In this document: one piece after another, positions 24,450 through 39,400 of the stretch
How positions within the stretch are numbered: position 1 is the first letter of the stretch
Layout: every line of letters starts with the position of its first letter
From: Tamarix chinensis
Taxonomy: Eukaryota; Streptophyta; Magnoliopsida; Caryophyllales; Tamaricaceae
DNA: 64,000 nt
Direction of reading: 5' to 3'
NCBI GenBank assembly: GCA_030549775.1
Contig: CM060172.1
Location: 59,980,023-60,044,022, forward strand
Position numbers and translations under genes: made by a program
The notes under the pieces: model-generated
Told to the model about the DNA's origin: nothing
What the model saw: only the letters and a program-made list of their open reading frames with translations
The model's database searches: none

Positions 24450-27400
24450 TCATCTCACTCGAATTGAATGATAGACGTCTATGTATTTCCCAGCCGCGTT
24501 GTTCCAGCTATTATCGATTTCCATAACCTTTTCTACTAGACTCTTCCACTCATCTGGTTCTGCAACATAAAGAAACAAGACAATTTAAAGCCCAACTTCA
24601 TGGCAAACTATATAATCAAAGTTTCAAAATTACAAACAAAAGTTTCCATGGAATGGCTTCCAGTTTTGCCTTTTAAGAACATCGTTTCATTCTACTAGCT
24701 TCACAAGGTGCAGGTACCCAACATCCACGACATATTGCCTTCAGAAGGCACACATAATATCTATATGTTGTTTATGACTTCAAGCTAGCAAGCAAGCATG
24801 CAGAAGAGACTGTACTGAAATACCAAAAATATCTTCAAACCTCAATTAAGGCCCAATGCAGAAGTCAACTGTAAAGGGTGGAAAACAAGTTTAACTTACT
24901 TTCTCTATACCAAGCAAATGCACGGTCCAAAGCCCCGTTCAAGGATCCTTCATCGATTCCTTCGAAAACAAACCTTTGGAGTAAAAAAGCAAGCACAATA
25001 TCAATCATTGTACAGTTCTTTCTCTGAAATCTGGAAAAATAACTATGAACCGAACATGAAAGGTTTTTGTAGTAATGGGCTAGCCTTATATGAAACAGAT
25101 AAAGTCAGATGTTAGAAAAATTTCAAAGACATTGAGTTCTGAATATTCCTCTAAAACTCCCCGTAACCAAAGGAAGAGAAGTGCTTTATTTCACAAAAGA
25201 ACTTAGATAATTGGATGATTAGTAGCTTGAATGTCATCTAGTGAGTGTTATGAAAGGATGTTCACGAAAATCGATTCAGTTTCACGAGTACTATATCATT
25301 GTATAGTTAGTCAACTATTAGAATAAGAATTGCTTCAGAATGAATAGAAGCCTCACCCATTGGATCGTGCATGGTTTGACTCATCATCCATGTCAAACAC
25401 TGTATCAGCGAGACCACCTGTCTTTCTAACAACCGGAACCTGGAATGTTCAGATTTTTATCAGAATGTCACAATAAATGTCTAAGAAGAATCATGATTAC
25501 GTTTCCGCCACATCCCCTTCTCTGCAGTGTCATGAAAAGCATAAGGTATTAAATAACAAGAGGGACTATTACTGAATACATTGTGAAACACAAGAAAGAG
25601 CAATCAAATTGAGATAATGTTGGCCTCTTCTTCAGTAATCCACTAATCATGCATCTTTATACCACAACTCAATAGGTACCAAAATCATATTAAATTGAAC
25701 AATAAAATGAAGAATGCTGCCGGAGGTGGGATTTATACTGAGCAGTACATGTTGTTAAAAAAAATTAAAGAACGCAAAAACCGACAAACTAAAATAGTGG
25801 CAATAAGATCAAAGAACGGAACATATATTGCATATTGGATATTTTCATCAGTTCGACATTGTAAAAGTATTAACATATTTGTGGCTGCATACCGCTCCAT
25901 AACGCATCCCAAGCATCTGAGCCAGGCCACATGGCTCATATATTGAAGGAACCAAGACCATATCTGCTGCAGCATAGAGCATATGTGACAACTCTTCACT
26001 GCACAATCAAACAAGCCATAGACGCAATATTTTAGCAAACAATATTGAACATTGGCAGCATATTAGTCTGATCCACCAGTTTCACTGCCATGGGATTTTC
26101 TTTCAGTTTTCTGGCAGAGATGGATAGGAATCAGCTTAGATGAACTTACCACCAAGTTAATTCCTAGATGAGGTTAGGAAAATGTGATAATTGGACGGTG
26201 TCTAAGAAAATATCAAATAATGCAGACGAATAATTATGCTAAAAGATGAATTACCTATAGATCAGAAGGATCCGAATGCTGGAACCTTGGTTATGCTGCA
26301 AACAAGAATATAATGCTAGTCATGGCACCATAAACCAATATATTACAGCCCTAAAATTATTTATGCCATCACATGCACACAAAAATGCATGGGGAGCAAA
26401 CATCACAACAGTAGTGCTACTTACCTCATCATTGAGGAAATACTTCAATATTTACAGTATAATTGTACTGTGTCAGACGTTTAGGAGAGGTTATAATTGT
26501 AGAATTTTAAAAGTGAATCACTTTAATAATTATCACTTTTAAACTCCCTTCACTTCTGAATTTTCCCAAAAAAGGTACCCTAATTAATAGCATTAACTAG
26601 CGGTCGCGTCACAAAATATGACAGAGCAAGGTCATAAGGTTTCAATACAAAAAATTGTCTCTCAATTTATAGCAAATTATAATTAGAGGATGTCTTGGCT
26701 TAATTTAAACTAAATGTGATTCTGATTGAGCAAATACTTCAAGAGATTTGATCGTTCTTCATGACAGTATTTGATCGTACACCCTGTAAACTTTGGCAGA
26801 CCTGTTACTTCATTTAAGAGCCCTATTGTACTACCCGGAGCAGTTAGCCAATACTACTAGGAGGTTTATTTGAGACCCCCCCCCAACCAAAATGGACTCA
26901 CTATTGAAAGCTTTTTCAAATCTTCCTCATGACAGTATGCTCCAGAGGGTCCATCAAGATCTAACAGGGGTGCAAACCAACAGGCCTCCGGTCATAGGCA
27001 AGGTGAGCGAGGTGGAAATTAATGAAAAATCGTCCTCGATCACAGGACTGAAACAATTTGATTAGAATGAGATGGTTAAAACAAGGTAGTAAAGCCAGGC
27101 AGAAAAGCAGACCTGCAAACCAGTCAAGAAAGAAATATAATATTAACTAAATATTCATTATTCTGATTATGCTAATAGCAACCATATACCCTACATTTTA
27201 ACCATTCCAACAAAAGAATGTGATGACAGTCAACAATGTTATAGCAATTACCAGATCTACGAGAGTACTAAATTCTTTCTTAACGGAACCATCTGCCTTT
27301 CCCAGAACAACCATCTGTCCACCCTGTAAAATTACCAGGACTGTCAACAATATATCTAGTTCAAACGCATAGAATAAGGTGTCGTATAGAAAACAAAAGA

Positions 27401-30400
27401 GGATTAAACTTTGGAACCAGAAACAAGTCTCAATATAAGATAACCTTTTCGCATTAGATTAAGCAATAAAATCGCGGTCGCGATTGCGGTTACAGTCGCG
27501 GTGTCGCGGTATCGGAGCATTGCGAATGATATTTTATATGCCGCGGTTGTCGCGGCATGATTTTTTATTTTTTTTCCACAATAAATATTAACAAATACCA
27601 GTAAATATCGGCAAATATCGGTCGATGACCGATATATCGCCGATAAATATGTAAAATTCTAAATCCGTCGCGTATGGCCAATTTCGCGTATCGGCTGATC
27701 CAAAATCCGATAAATATCGGCCGATATTGCGTATCGGGACCGATATTTTATTGTATGATTAGATACAATGCCGCGCATCAAAACTGGTACTAGTGCGTGT
27801 GTGTGCGTGTGTTTTCTTTTTACCCAGCAGAAACTGAATTCACAATCCCATTCAGAAACTCCTGCTTTCTCACTCAAACTAAGATATATGACCAAAATAA
27901 ACTTGCTTCACTAGGGAAAGCTTCAAAGAAATAAAGCATTTCTATAGTTTGATATTGTCAAAAGACATGCACAAGAAAAAATACTGTTCAAATACAAACA
28001 AAGAGGATGAAAGGATATGTCCAGATGCTAATGCGGGGCTAAGTTCCAGATAAGGATGAAAACACCAAATGGAACTGCAAACTTTGACAAATGATGAAAA
28101 AATAGATAGGGCTCGGAATGGAGAAAAAAAAGGAGATTCAGTGATCTCAACAAGAACCGTACAATGACAAGAAGGAAACAAAATGTCCAACATGATGTGC
28201 TCCTTTTGTATTTTGTACTATGGGAAGTAGTTCATGCCATCTATTTCCACACAGCCAGTTAAACCTGGGCATTGAATGCAGAACAGGCCCTAAAGAACGA
28301 AAGAATCACTAGCATTACAGTCCACATATTTTACTAAAAAATGCAAGATAAGCCTGGTGTGTCTCGCAACCTCTTCTGGGAGAGGATTAGTATAAAATAG
28401 GAAAATATGTTCAGCCTCATTGGCCCAGTCCCGGGGAGCTCATTAAGTTCAATGCATCTATTTTAATATTACCCGTCAAATTGGATATAAAGTAGATGTG
28501 CTCAAATTAGTTTGAGATTCAGATCCTTCTCTAAATAGGGAAATCTTAAGTATCAGGGCACTCAAAAGTACCAGTTGGCGAAGAAGGATAGGCTTATTTT
28601 TTCTTCTAAAGCTATGACACATGCACAGCAGCCACTGCATATTTTTTTAGAAAATAGCCAAATAAAAAGCTGCGATGTGAATCACGAGATCACTACAAAA
28701 AGCTGGCATAGTAAAGAGTCCTACATTTATGAAACAGAAAGTGAGGCATAGAAAAAGTTTCCAGCTGTAAATTCTGCCCCACATCCTTTTTTCCTACTCC
28801 ATCAGCATAGTCTGAACTTTCGCAAGATGTATGATGCAACATTGATGTTCAGTGCCTGTAGCTCATAAGGCTATTCCTCAGAAAAGTGAGCCAATATCAC
28901 ATTTGAGTTGAAAACAAAAGTACATCAAATACATCAGCAAAGCCCGTTTAGATGTTACTATTTAGTGTTACAGCAGTGGACTGATTGAGGAGAACATCTC
29001 CTGATTATTAGTCATAAGGCTAAAGACTGACACATTAGCACATGCTGTCTTTGATTTTCATATTAAAGCTTTGTTTTTTTTTTCCTCTCCCACTCTCTCT
29101 CTCTCTCTCTCTCCATCCCTTCTTTTCAATATATTGTTAGATAATTGAATGAAATAGAAGACTGTAAATTACCTGACACATCATATGAGATCAATGTTAT
29201 TTTATCTTTTGTCTACGGAATTGCACACTACTAATCCAATTCCCCAACGATGATACAAAATTTTGGAGTTCAAATTGATTTGCACATACTACTCATCTAT
29301 ATTTTTTTTACAGTAAATTTTTCCACAGGCTTGCTACGTGCAATATAGCAATTGATTTTCTTTCATTAAATTGCCAACGAACATGTGGGCTATTCTGGCC
29401 ATTCATTTCCTCTCTGTCTGCCCTCCATATAGAAAAGGTGAAGAAAGACTGATTGGACAGGAAACAGAGGATGCTTTATAGATACAAGCCAAATGAATGG
29501 ATAAAACCCATGTATCATCTAAAGGAGACTTACAAGTTGTTCAACGTGCTTCATTGCATGCCTGATCAAATGAAGACCTTTCTGCGCAACCAATCGAGTC
29601 ACACAGACAACAAGAGGTGCGCCATTCACAGCACCTTGTGTAGGCAACCCTAACCCCCGTTGGACATACTGTTTGTTAATACTCTTTCCATAAATCCTTT
29701 TAGCTGCACAAAACATTAAGTAGAGCCACATTTATTTACACCATTAGTTTTGCTCTCATGTGACAACAGACCACAATTATTTGGAGCTCGTATGACATAA
29801 CTATGAAAAAAGTGGAATAGATACTAACAAGCTGTATTTGGATTATAAATAGGTGAGGGAACAAAAATATGATGGAACTTGTCCGTGGATGGATATAGCA
29901 GTGATAAACATGAATATTTTCTATCTTTCGACTATGTTTCACCTCGAGTTGATTGTTATTTTATATGATTTCCTCTTGTTTTAGCCTTGTTTAGCTTCTT
30001 TGTTTGTGTTCACTGCTCTCATTGTGAATTGTGTAGGAAGTATGAAGCTAAGCACAGAATCGGAGCAAGGAAGGAGCCAAGAAGAGCATGGGAAGAACCT
30101 ACATAACCCACAATGCCCAACAACACTGAGGCGTTTAGAGTGCAGAAGGAAAACCAGAAGAAACGGTCATATTCCTCTACACGGCCGTGTTCAACGTTAG
30201 GGTTAATATTGCTATCCTGCATCCAACAAGACCGTGTTGGATGTTAGAGTTCAGTTTTTTTCGCACAATTTCAAATGGGCTTTGATGGTTACTTTTGCAC
30301 AATTTTTTCCAGATCTCTTTGCGACGTCTTAAGTACTCTTTAGTAGTTCCTCTCCGAGTTTTTTCTCTTCTTTATTCACCTCTCATCCATTTTCCATTCT

Positions 30401-33400
30401 AGCAACAATTAGATTTAGATTTTTATATGCTTGTAACCACTCCGGTTTAAAGAATCTATGTGCAATGTTTGAATTTTGATATTCCAATTGTACCTTCTAT
30501 ACTCTTCTCTTCTTTTGCTATAATTATGAGCCTCTACTCTGTCATCATGATTGTTGATTTAATTATGTACAATTACTCATTTTTTCTAGGATCGAATTAG
30601 GTTTAACCATGGTTGTGAATTGATGAATTAATTCTCTTGATACCATTAATCGTTTCATTTGCATTACTCAACTACTAGTATCATATTGCTAAGGGTTAAT
30701 TCAATTGACATATGTTAATTTGAACTGAAAGGTTAAATTGAGGCTAGAAAATAGTAATTGAGCAAAAATTGACTAATTGTGAAAGTAGATTAGTAATTCT
30801 CAGAAATGTATCGAACTAGCGTGAACTTCATAATTTTAATTTGTTTTAGGGTCATGAAAATAGGTTGTTAGATTGAATTAGGTGCAGCTTTTCCTTGCCG
30901 AAAGAGGATAATAGTTATCATAAGTTAGTGGTTCCTAATAAATTGAGCAGTGCGATGAACGATTGATTTAATTTGTTAGTCCATATACCAGAGTTGTAAC
31001 TGAAATTCAATCCTAGGCTTTTTTATTAATTGAAATTAGATATTAAAATTGCCTATTGTTTACATTATAATTGAACTTGCCATTTTGATTGGTCTAGATA
31101 GTCACCAACAATGGAATTCAGTAATTAACAACGAAGTCTTTAAGGATACGACCTTGTATCACCACAATAACATCCGTGCACTAGCAGATTTGGGCAAAAA
31201 AATAGCATAAGAGATAAAGCTTATGCCTATTATTTTAGACTGTCAATAACATGAAGGAGCTAATAAGTTGCATAATAAGATCAAGATTAGTTTCAAAATA
31301 TTACTCTCAATAGCCCACAGATCCCTTCAGATTTAGTGGAAGAACTGCAGAAAAGTTTAGTGCATTTCAATAATATTATTGATTTTCCTACTATTGCTTT
31401 TGCTTCATCTCATTTATGTGCCTACATAGTCTGTGATGAGTTCATATTTTGACACATTTTATACCCTTATAATCTTAGTTTTTGGTAGTTTATTTAGCTA
31501 ATATAGGGAAATAATTATTGTTTTATGCTAAAGCGGTAAAAATTGCATAAATTTTATTATTTGAGCTAAAATGATATAAATTAAGTAAATTTAGAATAAA
31601 ATAATATTTATTAATTTTTATTAATTTTATTTTACAGGTTTTATTTTAAAATTAAAATAAAAATAAAAATAAAAACCTTTGGACCAACGGCCGAAGGCCG
31701 AAGGCCCAAAGGCCTGGAACAAGCAAAACTAAGCCAAGCAGGCCTCGACGCACATCTTAGCACGGAAGAGAGATGCACCTGAAGAAAAGTCAGCAGGGCT
31801 GACGTGGAGAGCTGCGGTGATGGAAAAGAAAAGTAAGACGAGGGCTGACGTGGACGGACAACAAAAATTTTAAAAAGCACAAGAGCCGCAGGTCGAGAGG
31901 AAGCGCGTACAGAGCGAGAGAGAAGGCAGAGCCTTCACAGGCTCGGCCGAAGGCTAGGAAAAGGGACGCTCGGGCTAACCGCGAAGGACAGAGCCTTCAG
32001 CGCAGGACGACGCACGTACGACCAGGCAAAAGAACGAAGCACAGCGCCGTCAGCTATCAGCCGCCAGCGAAGGAAAAGAGAAAAGAATTACCGCACAGAA
32101 ATAAAGGCCGAGAGAGAAGAAAATTAGAGAAGAATTAATACCGGTAGAATTTATTTCAGATAAAATTAATTTTTATCTGAATAAATTCTTAATCTTTTAT
32201 CCAAAATTAATTCCGGTTATTTCTTTCTCTTATTTTTAATTTATATTTTAGATATATATTTCTGTGTAATTAATTCTTTAATTATGGCTGGCTGATTATT
32301 TATTGTTAGGGAATGAATTGAAACCCTAGACTATGGATTGACTTATAATTTTATTTTCTTTGTTTCGTGAGATTGTTTCTTGACTCTATATTAATTGCTA
32401 TCGTTTATATGTATAATTCTGTCAAGTATAGTTTATTTGGTGCATGCCTTGTTCTGGTACCTCATAAGTGATAGTATGTAGGATTAATTGCTTGCTAGGT
32501 GGCCATCTAAATATACTAGAATTTATATGTATAAATTGCAGCTAGGTTATATAACAATTCAGCTAATCGTTTTGTGATTCTAACCGAAGTGGTAAAACTT
32601 TTCGATACGTGTGGGTCAAGGAAAGGAAATACAACTAGACATGTTTTTTGTACTAGTATGGGTACTTAGATTGACAGCCTTCCACTTACACTTAATGCAT
32701 TAAATCTAGTTAAATATAGGAGTTGCTTGTTGCTGCTATACTGCTAGTATTTAATAGGGTTAATATTGGCGCTTTGTCGTATTAATTAATTAAGGGAAGT
32801 AATATAAGGTGTATAGACCTGCTTTTGGTGTGCAACTTGGTCGATCTCCTTCTCATGATTAAAGGATGACTTAGAAGTAAATATTATATTACGACCTAAT
32901 CTAGTGGTGGATTTTTATTTCCCTAACATATTTCTCATATCTGCGGGTTTCCCATTATTTTCCATTATTTTCATTATTAGTTTATTTTAATTATTCCTTT
33001 CATTCTTTTATTATTATTTTTACAACCCCCATTAGTATTTTTCTTATTTATTTATTCTGTGTTATTTAGGATTTTTATTTTTAGTTTTATTATTATTTTT
33101 AAGCTAGTTAGATAGAGGTGAGCCCTCTCAATCCCCGGCCTAGAACGATACCCTTATTTACCAGTGCTACAATTGACAACAAGAGGGTTTAAATTGCGTG
33201 CCGGCTACGGTCACACCAGTCTGCTACAACATTTAGCTATGATATGCAAAATTGCCTCAGTGACTATTCATTTGCCTGAAATAAGTTCTTTCTTTTGCAT
33301 CATAATTTCATGTTTGCCGAGTTGAAATTTTCAAGCCTTAGGATGATTCTGGGTTAACATTTTTCTTTTCCTCTTCTCATTCTTAATTCCCAAATGTAAT

Positions 33401-36400
33401 TTGATGTCTCGTTGCTGCAGTAGTCATTCTATCTTTTAACTTAAGAAACAAAACTAAATGCATAGAGCTCACCCTAATTTAGATGACTAACCAATATTTA
33501 TTTGTTTCAGCCAAAGAATGACTCCAATAAGAGGCCAGCACTCTGTGGAACTTACCATTGAAATTAACAGGCAGGAAAGTATCTATGTCTGGGTTCCACA
33601 TGCTAGTATCAATGCCATTCAGAATTCCACTATACCTGTAAAAAAGATATAACACTTACTAAGACACAAGGATAGCTTTTTTTGTCGCAGAAAAAGAATT
33701 ATTAAGGGCTATATCACAAAGATGGTCAGTGTTGAAGCAGAGAAAATGTTGCCATGTAATAACCACCAGAATTTGCTTCAATGAACTCTGATAGCACCTT
33801 CTTTTACTTTTCCAGGTTTTCGTTGCACTGAGAGATGGCCATTGGGAAATGAAAGAGGAAACACTTGTCCAATTATGACAAGCAAAGAACATACTGATAA
33901 AGCATTAGCATTCTCTGGAGATGGTTGCACCCCTTTTCTTGCCAATCTGATAATTTGCATCGTATGTCCTTTGTGATAGATGGAAGTCATTGTAATAACA
34001 CTAGATGCATGAATCCCATTCACATTTTTAAGTACCGAAAGCTTTGACTAAAATATGGGTCTTCAGATACGACCATACATCAGCCAACAGACAACAAATT
34101 TCAGACACTTGTGCATATTCAGCTGTTCTGTTCAGAGATATAATACTGTAAGTGTTTCAACTGAAACTTGATAACTAGTCAGAAGGTTCCTCCACATTTA
34201 AATTTACATGCTGGTTCTGAGAAGAGAAGTTCAGTCCTACAATGCAGCAAGGTTAAAGTGAAATTATGGCATCAAAAATTTGCTAATGTGTTCAGAGATT
34301 ATTGTTTTAGCATCTATTGGTCTCTAAACGATGCATCTGCCAGAGGCATATGCTAAGGAAAACTGAACTGCAGCATGTTGGCTATGGCTACACCCTCTCA
34401 CATTTTGTGGATAGCTGTCAGCATAGACTGTCAAAAGAGGCAATTAAACGGGAAATTATCACATACAACTTCTGCACCTTCATCATGCAGAAGAATGTTC
34501 TTAATGTGCAACTTTTTCTGCTATTTCCAGTACCTAGCATGACTTGGCTTTCATTAGCATGTACCCAGTTAACTAATGAACTGGATTAGCTTAAACGACA
34601 AATTGAGGGTAATGGCTTGTGGACAATCTTTAAGGATATCAGCCTTGGCTGCAAATGTCCATGATATTTAGAAAGCCTGAAACCCATCAGTTCAGGTATG
34701 ACCTAGAAAACATATTTTGTATAGAACAAGTTTTAGAAAGAAGACAGCATTCTAAGAGTAATGTTCGTTATTTTCTTTATCTTTCTTCTGGTGGTTAACA
34801 AAAGGAAATTACACTCAATGCTCTAGGTAATAAATTATTACATTTATTATCAGCCTAAGATAAAGAAGAAAGAAAGGAAAAAAAAGGAGCATAGCAAACT
34901 GTCAACCACTGCCATCATCATGAAAATATAACCAAAGTAACTGATGACAATCATGGCATAGAAAACCTTCTAAGACATAACAGAGAATGGAACACTATTT
35001 TTCATTGCTACCCATTTGCAGTGGCAATCATGGCATAAAAAACCTTCTAAGACATAAAAAAGAAGGGAATTCCATTTTACATAGCTACCCATTTGAAGTG
35101 ACAGGAGATCTCAAAATTTGTGCATTCGGAATCTATCAAATTTAGTGATGACTTATCACTCCCTGTAAATCTTTATTGTGCTATTATATGCAGAACCTTT
35201 TCAAAGCCGAGAAAATTATAGTTTGCAATTTAAGCCACAGCCCTGTCCCGTACATCTTTCAGGGAATTATTTGATATTGATGAATAATGTCTTGTCTCAC
35301 CCCCACCCACGGAAGAAAATTTGGAAAAAATAAAGACAAGAATATTTTTTATGGGACATAGCATGGCTGTGTTATCATGCAACGAACCGAAACCAATGTG
35401 CAATGACATGACATACAATGTCCTGGATTGCCTACCTATGCTGGGCTGAATAAAGTCACACTCCCTCAGTTCAAATTAAATTCCTATGCTAGCTTACAAA
35501 GCATGCGCATTATCTTCCTCATCACTTGAAATATATAAGACAAGGAACATAGCTTGGCAAAGTTAGTCTTGGAGTGTAAGAACCTGATACACGACTTTGT
35601 TAAATATTTAGAGAAACTAGCTAATATCAAAGTAACTCATATCTCAGTTGAATCTTACTTATCACGATGTTTTATCAGGGTGCTAGCAAGCCAACCAGAG
35701 TAGAGCGTTTCCTTAAGATAAGTTGGAGACACCGTACTGCACAAAAAAAGAAAAAATTTATAGTTGTAAATACAGAGATAGACACCATATTAAGATGTCT
35801 CCATATAAATCCAAGCATCTACAAACACTTCCACTAGGAGAAGGTTAAATATGAGTATACATCTTGTATCCACTACAAGAGAAGTTATATTAGATATTTC
35901 TAGCTACAAAATCCTGATAATATCTATTTAAGGTGACCCTCATAGACTAAATCCATAATCTCATTTAAGGCAACCCAAACACAATAAAGCTTATTTTGTG
36001 TGTACTTAAAAATACTTCTGTATACATTTCTTTGCTTCCCGGCTCAATTATTTATTTCTTACAAAATTCTATTATATCTTGCCACTTAAGGATTACATTA
36101 AATAAGAGTAGATAATAGCTTCCACGTCCTCTAATCCTTTCCAGAGGTTAACATTTATCCCATTATTCCGTTCAAAATGAGAAACTGGAAAAGATTGCAA
36201 ATAAAAGTCAAAAACGGCATTCCTCTGTCCTCCATGGAATAATGAAGAGACTGCAGTTTGGTGCAATCATAATTCTCAGAAACTACTAATGTTCCCCACC
36301 ATTGAGCATCAATCGCACCATCTCACTTCCTATTCAAATCTAGTTTCTCCTCCCTCTATCTTCCCTGCTTGAATCAACCCTGAAATTTCACCAAATTTCC

Positions 36401-39400
36401 CTGTGGTCTTTGTGATTCTGCCAAATGACTGAGAACCTCATTCAGTGAACAGGAGCCTATATTTATTCACCAGTTGACCATTGTTAACCGTCACCTTGTC
36501 GAACAATTTTTTTGGAACCTTCCTCTAACATACACACTCCCCCCCCCTCTCTATTCGGCCTCCATTTCCTTCCATCTTTAACCTTCTTGAGCTCCATTTC
36601 CATGTATCTCTCAATCTGCTTGAACTCCATTTTTCTCTCTCTGCTAATCTCTACACTTTTTCTTTTTAAGTGTTGATCAAAGAACCATCAGAAAGAAACA
36701 CAAAGACATTGCACAAGAAAGTTTCATGCTACTTACACAACGGCATTGCTGTACACAATACCCCCCTTCAGTAAGCTCAATCTCTCTGGGTTGTGGCCAA
36801 TAGTTCGATCATCTATTGCCTGCAGTATTAAAAGCAAACAAATGAGGTCTATTAAACATCGAAAGATGCTGACAAGGAGATAATGAACATATAATCCATG
36901 TGAGCGTTAGGGGTGTTCAAATGGGTTGTCATAGTTTAATCCAACCCATATTATCTTAACCTATGTAACCCATGCAATCCATGGTCTAACCCATGGTGGG
37001 TTGGAATAAATGATTAATAATTTTTAACCCAATCCATTGTGACCCACAAGTCATATGGGTTGACCATGGTTACCGTAGATTAATAAACAAATAAACTTAT
37101 CATTATCTCTACCTAAAGGTGGCAATCAGGTTGGGCAGTTCGGATCGGGTTATTCACATATCATTTTTCCTTTGTGGGGTCGGTTGTACGTCGGGTTATG
37201 CGGTGTCATTTCGGGTTTGGAAAATTTTGATTGGGTTGGTTTTGGGTCGTTGCAGATATGGGTCATATTAGATTAATTTATTGGGTTGGGTTGATTTTGG
37301 GTTAACTTAATGGGTTGGCTCAAGTTTGGGCTAAGCTAGCTCGCATGCAAGTGATTTCAAGATCAGATGGAGTCAGGTTGGGTCATGGCAGATATAGATG
37401 ATGTTAGATCATAGCGGGGCAAGTCTAGGTGGAGTCGGGTCAAGGTGGGCCGGAGTCGGGTTGAAACTAGCTAGGCTGGGCCCGAGTGAAATCGCTTCAG
37501 GGTAGGATAGGGTTGGGCGATTGGATCTAGGAAGGCCTGAATAAAAATGGTCCAACTAGAGTCCAGTTAAAATGGAGCTGTGATGGTAATGATTTTGATA
37601 TAGTAGAGGTAATATTCACTAACCCACAACAACCCATGAAAACTTGTGGGCGAATCCATACTAAACCATCTTAGTTTGTAACCCACCATGGGTTAACCCA
37701 CGTGAATTTTTGTAAAATACTAACTCAACCCATTTAATCCATGAACCTCTTTTCATGGGTTGGGTTAGATAAGCTATAGCTAACCCAACCCAATGAACAC
37801 CCCTAATCAACACAACAGAATCAATCATCTAGCCAGATTTATAATAAAATTATATAAAAAGAGAAAGGATACCAGAGTTGATATCAAGGAAGAAGAATAC
37901 CCTAGACAAATATCCTAGCTGACTTTTGTATTACCTATTTGTAGACCTTGAGATTGGTTCATTTGGACTTTTGTAGTTACAAAACTACTGAAAATGACAT
38001 AAAAGATAGCCAAATTCAGAAAGAGAAGTTGCCAATTAGGGAAAGTAAAGATGTTGAAGCCATGTTGACAATTAGACAAAATTTCAGTCACTTTGTTCAA
38101 CTGGCTGGAGACAAGTTGACATAATCTCTTAGTCCTTAATATTATCTCCCATCCTATGCAGTTCAGCATGGCTAGCTTGACTCCATAAGCCTCACTCAAA
38201 AGAAATGGTATCTTAGGATGATAACTTCTCTCTCATATTCTCTATTGTCCTCTCTTACAAATTAAGTTCCTCAGTTCTTGTCCATCCTATCATAAAGCGC
38301 ATACCTTGTCAGTAGTAGCATAAACATCTCCCTCAAGCCCGGACTTATTGAACTGCTCCTTGCTGCCAAATAATGAGCACAGAACTATGGTCAGGTATTG
38401 AAGACACAAAGAAGCACCAAGGAAATGAATGTAGCAATGAGGTAGTTCTTCTCTAGTACTGCAGCACCATACTGGAATGCAAGGTCAGGAACCAGGTTAA
38501 AATAATCTTCATTATTTCTCAGATGGAACACATAGCACGTTGTTGACTTAGGAGCAAGCCTTTTCTTTAAGAATGAGCATAAAGCAAAACTCCAGAAATT
38601 CATCGCACCAGGCTCACCCTTGGGACTTTTCCATAATTTAATTGATAAGAAAAATATGATTTCAACTTGCAGGAAATACTAAAAAGCCAAAAGTTATTAT
38701 CCTGTAAATAGTATCAGGAAACATTTTGTTTTAAATTCCGCAAAAAGTGTCAAAAAACTATTAACTGATACTGTGTTTGGCAAAAGTAGCTGAAATCTTA
38801 AAAGCTAGCTGAAGGCCTAAAAGCTATAAATTACTTGAAGTATCTTTTCAAAACTAGCTATAGCTTATAAGCTAGTAAAAATATACTGACCAAAAAAATT
38901 CTTTTTTAAAAAAAAAACGCAGCAGTTTTAATAAACTAATAGCTAACTTATAAGCTAATATTGGTCTTGCCAAAACAAAAATATACTGATTGAGTAATCA
39001 GATAGGCAGTAAATGCAACAGAGGCAGTACAAAACTAACTCAATGCCAGCAAAAATAAAATGGAAACGCACAAACAACAACAAAAAATGGGGATAAAGAC
39101 AGCAACACAATGCAACCAACAATAATAACAGTAACAAATAACCAATATGCGTGAATGAAGATTTCCTCATAAAAATCTTCTAGAAATATTTGAAATCAAG
39201 GGCCAATTATGTATTGGATCAGTTAGTTTTACACTAAGCTAGGTAACTCCATATTTTTATTCTAAGTTAGATCACTTGGAAGATACTATTACACAACTTC
39301 ATAGGCACAAATATTCTATTGAATGAATTAATTTGCAAAAAAAAAAAATGTTAGCTGACAAAAACTTATTAGTCTGAAGTGAAATATGTAACTTTCTAGA

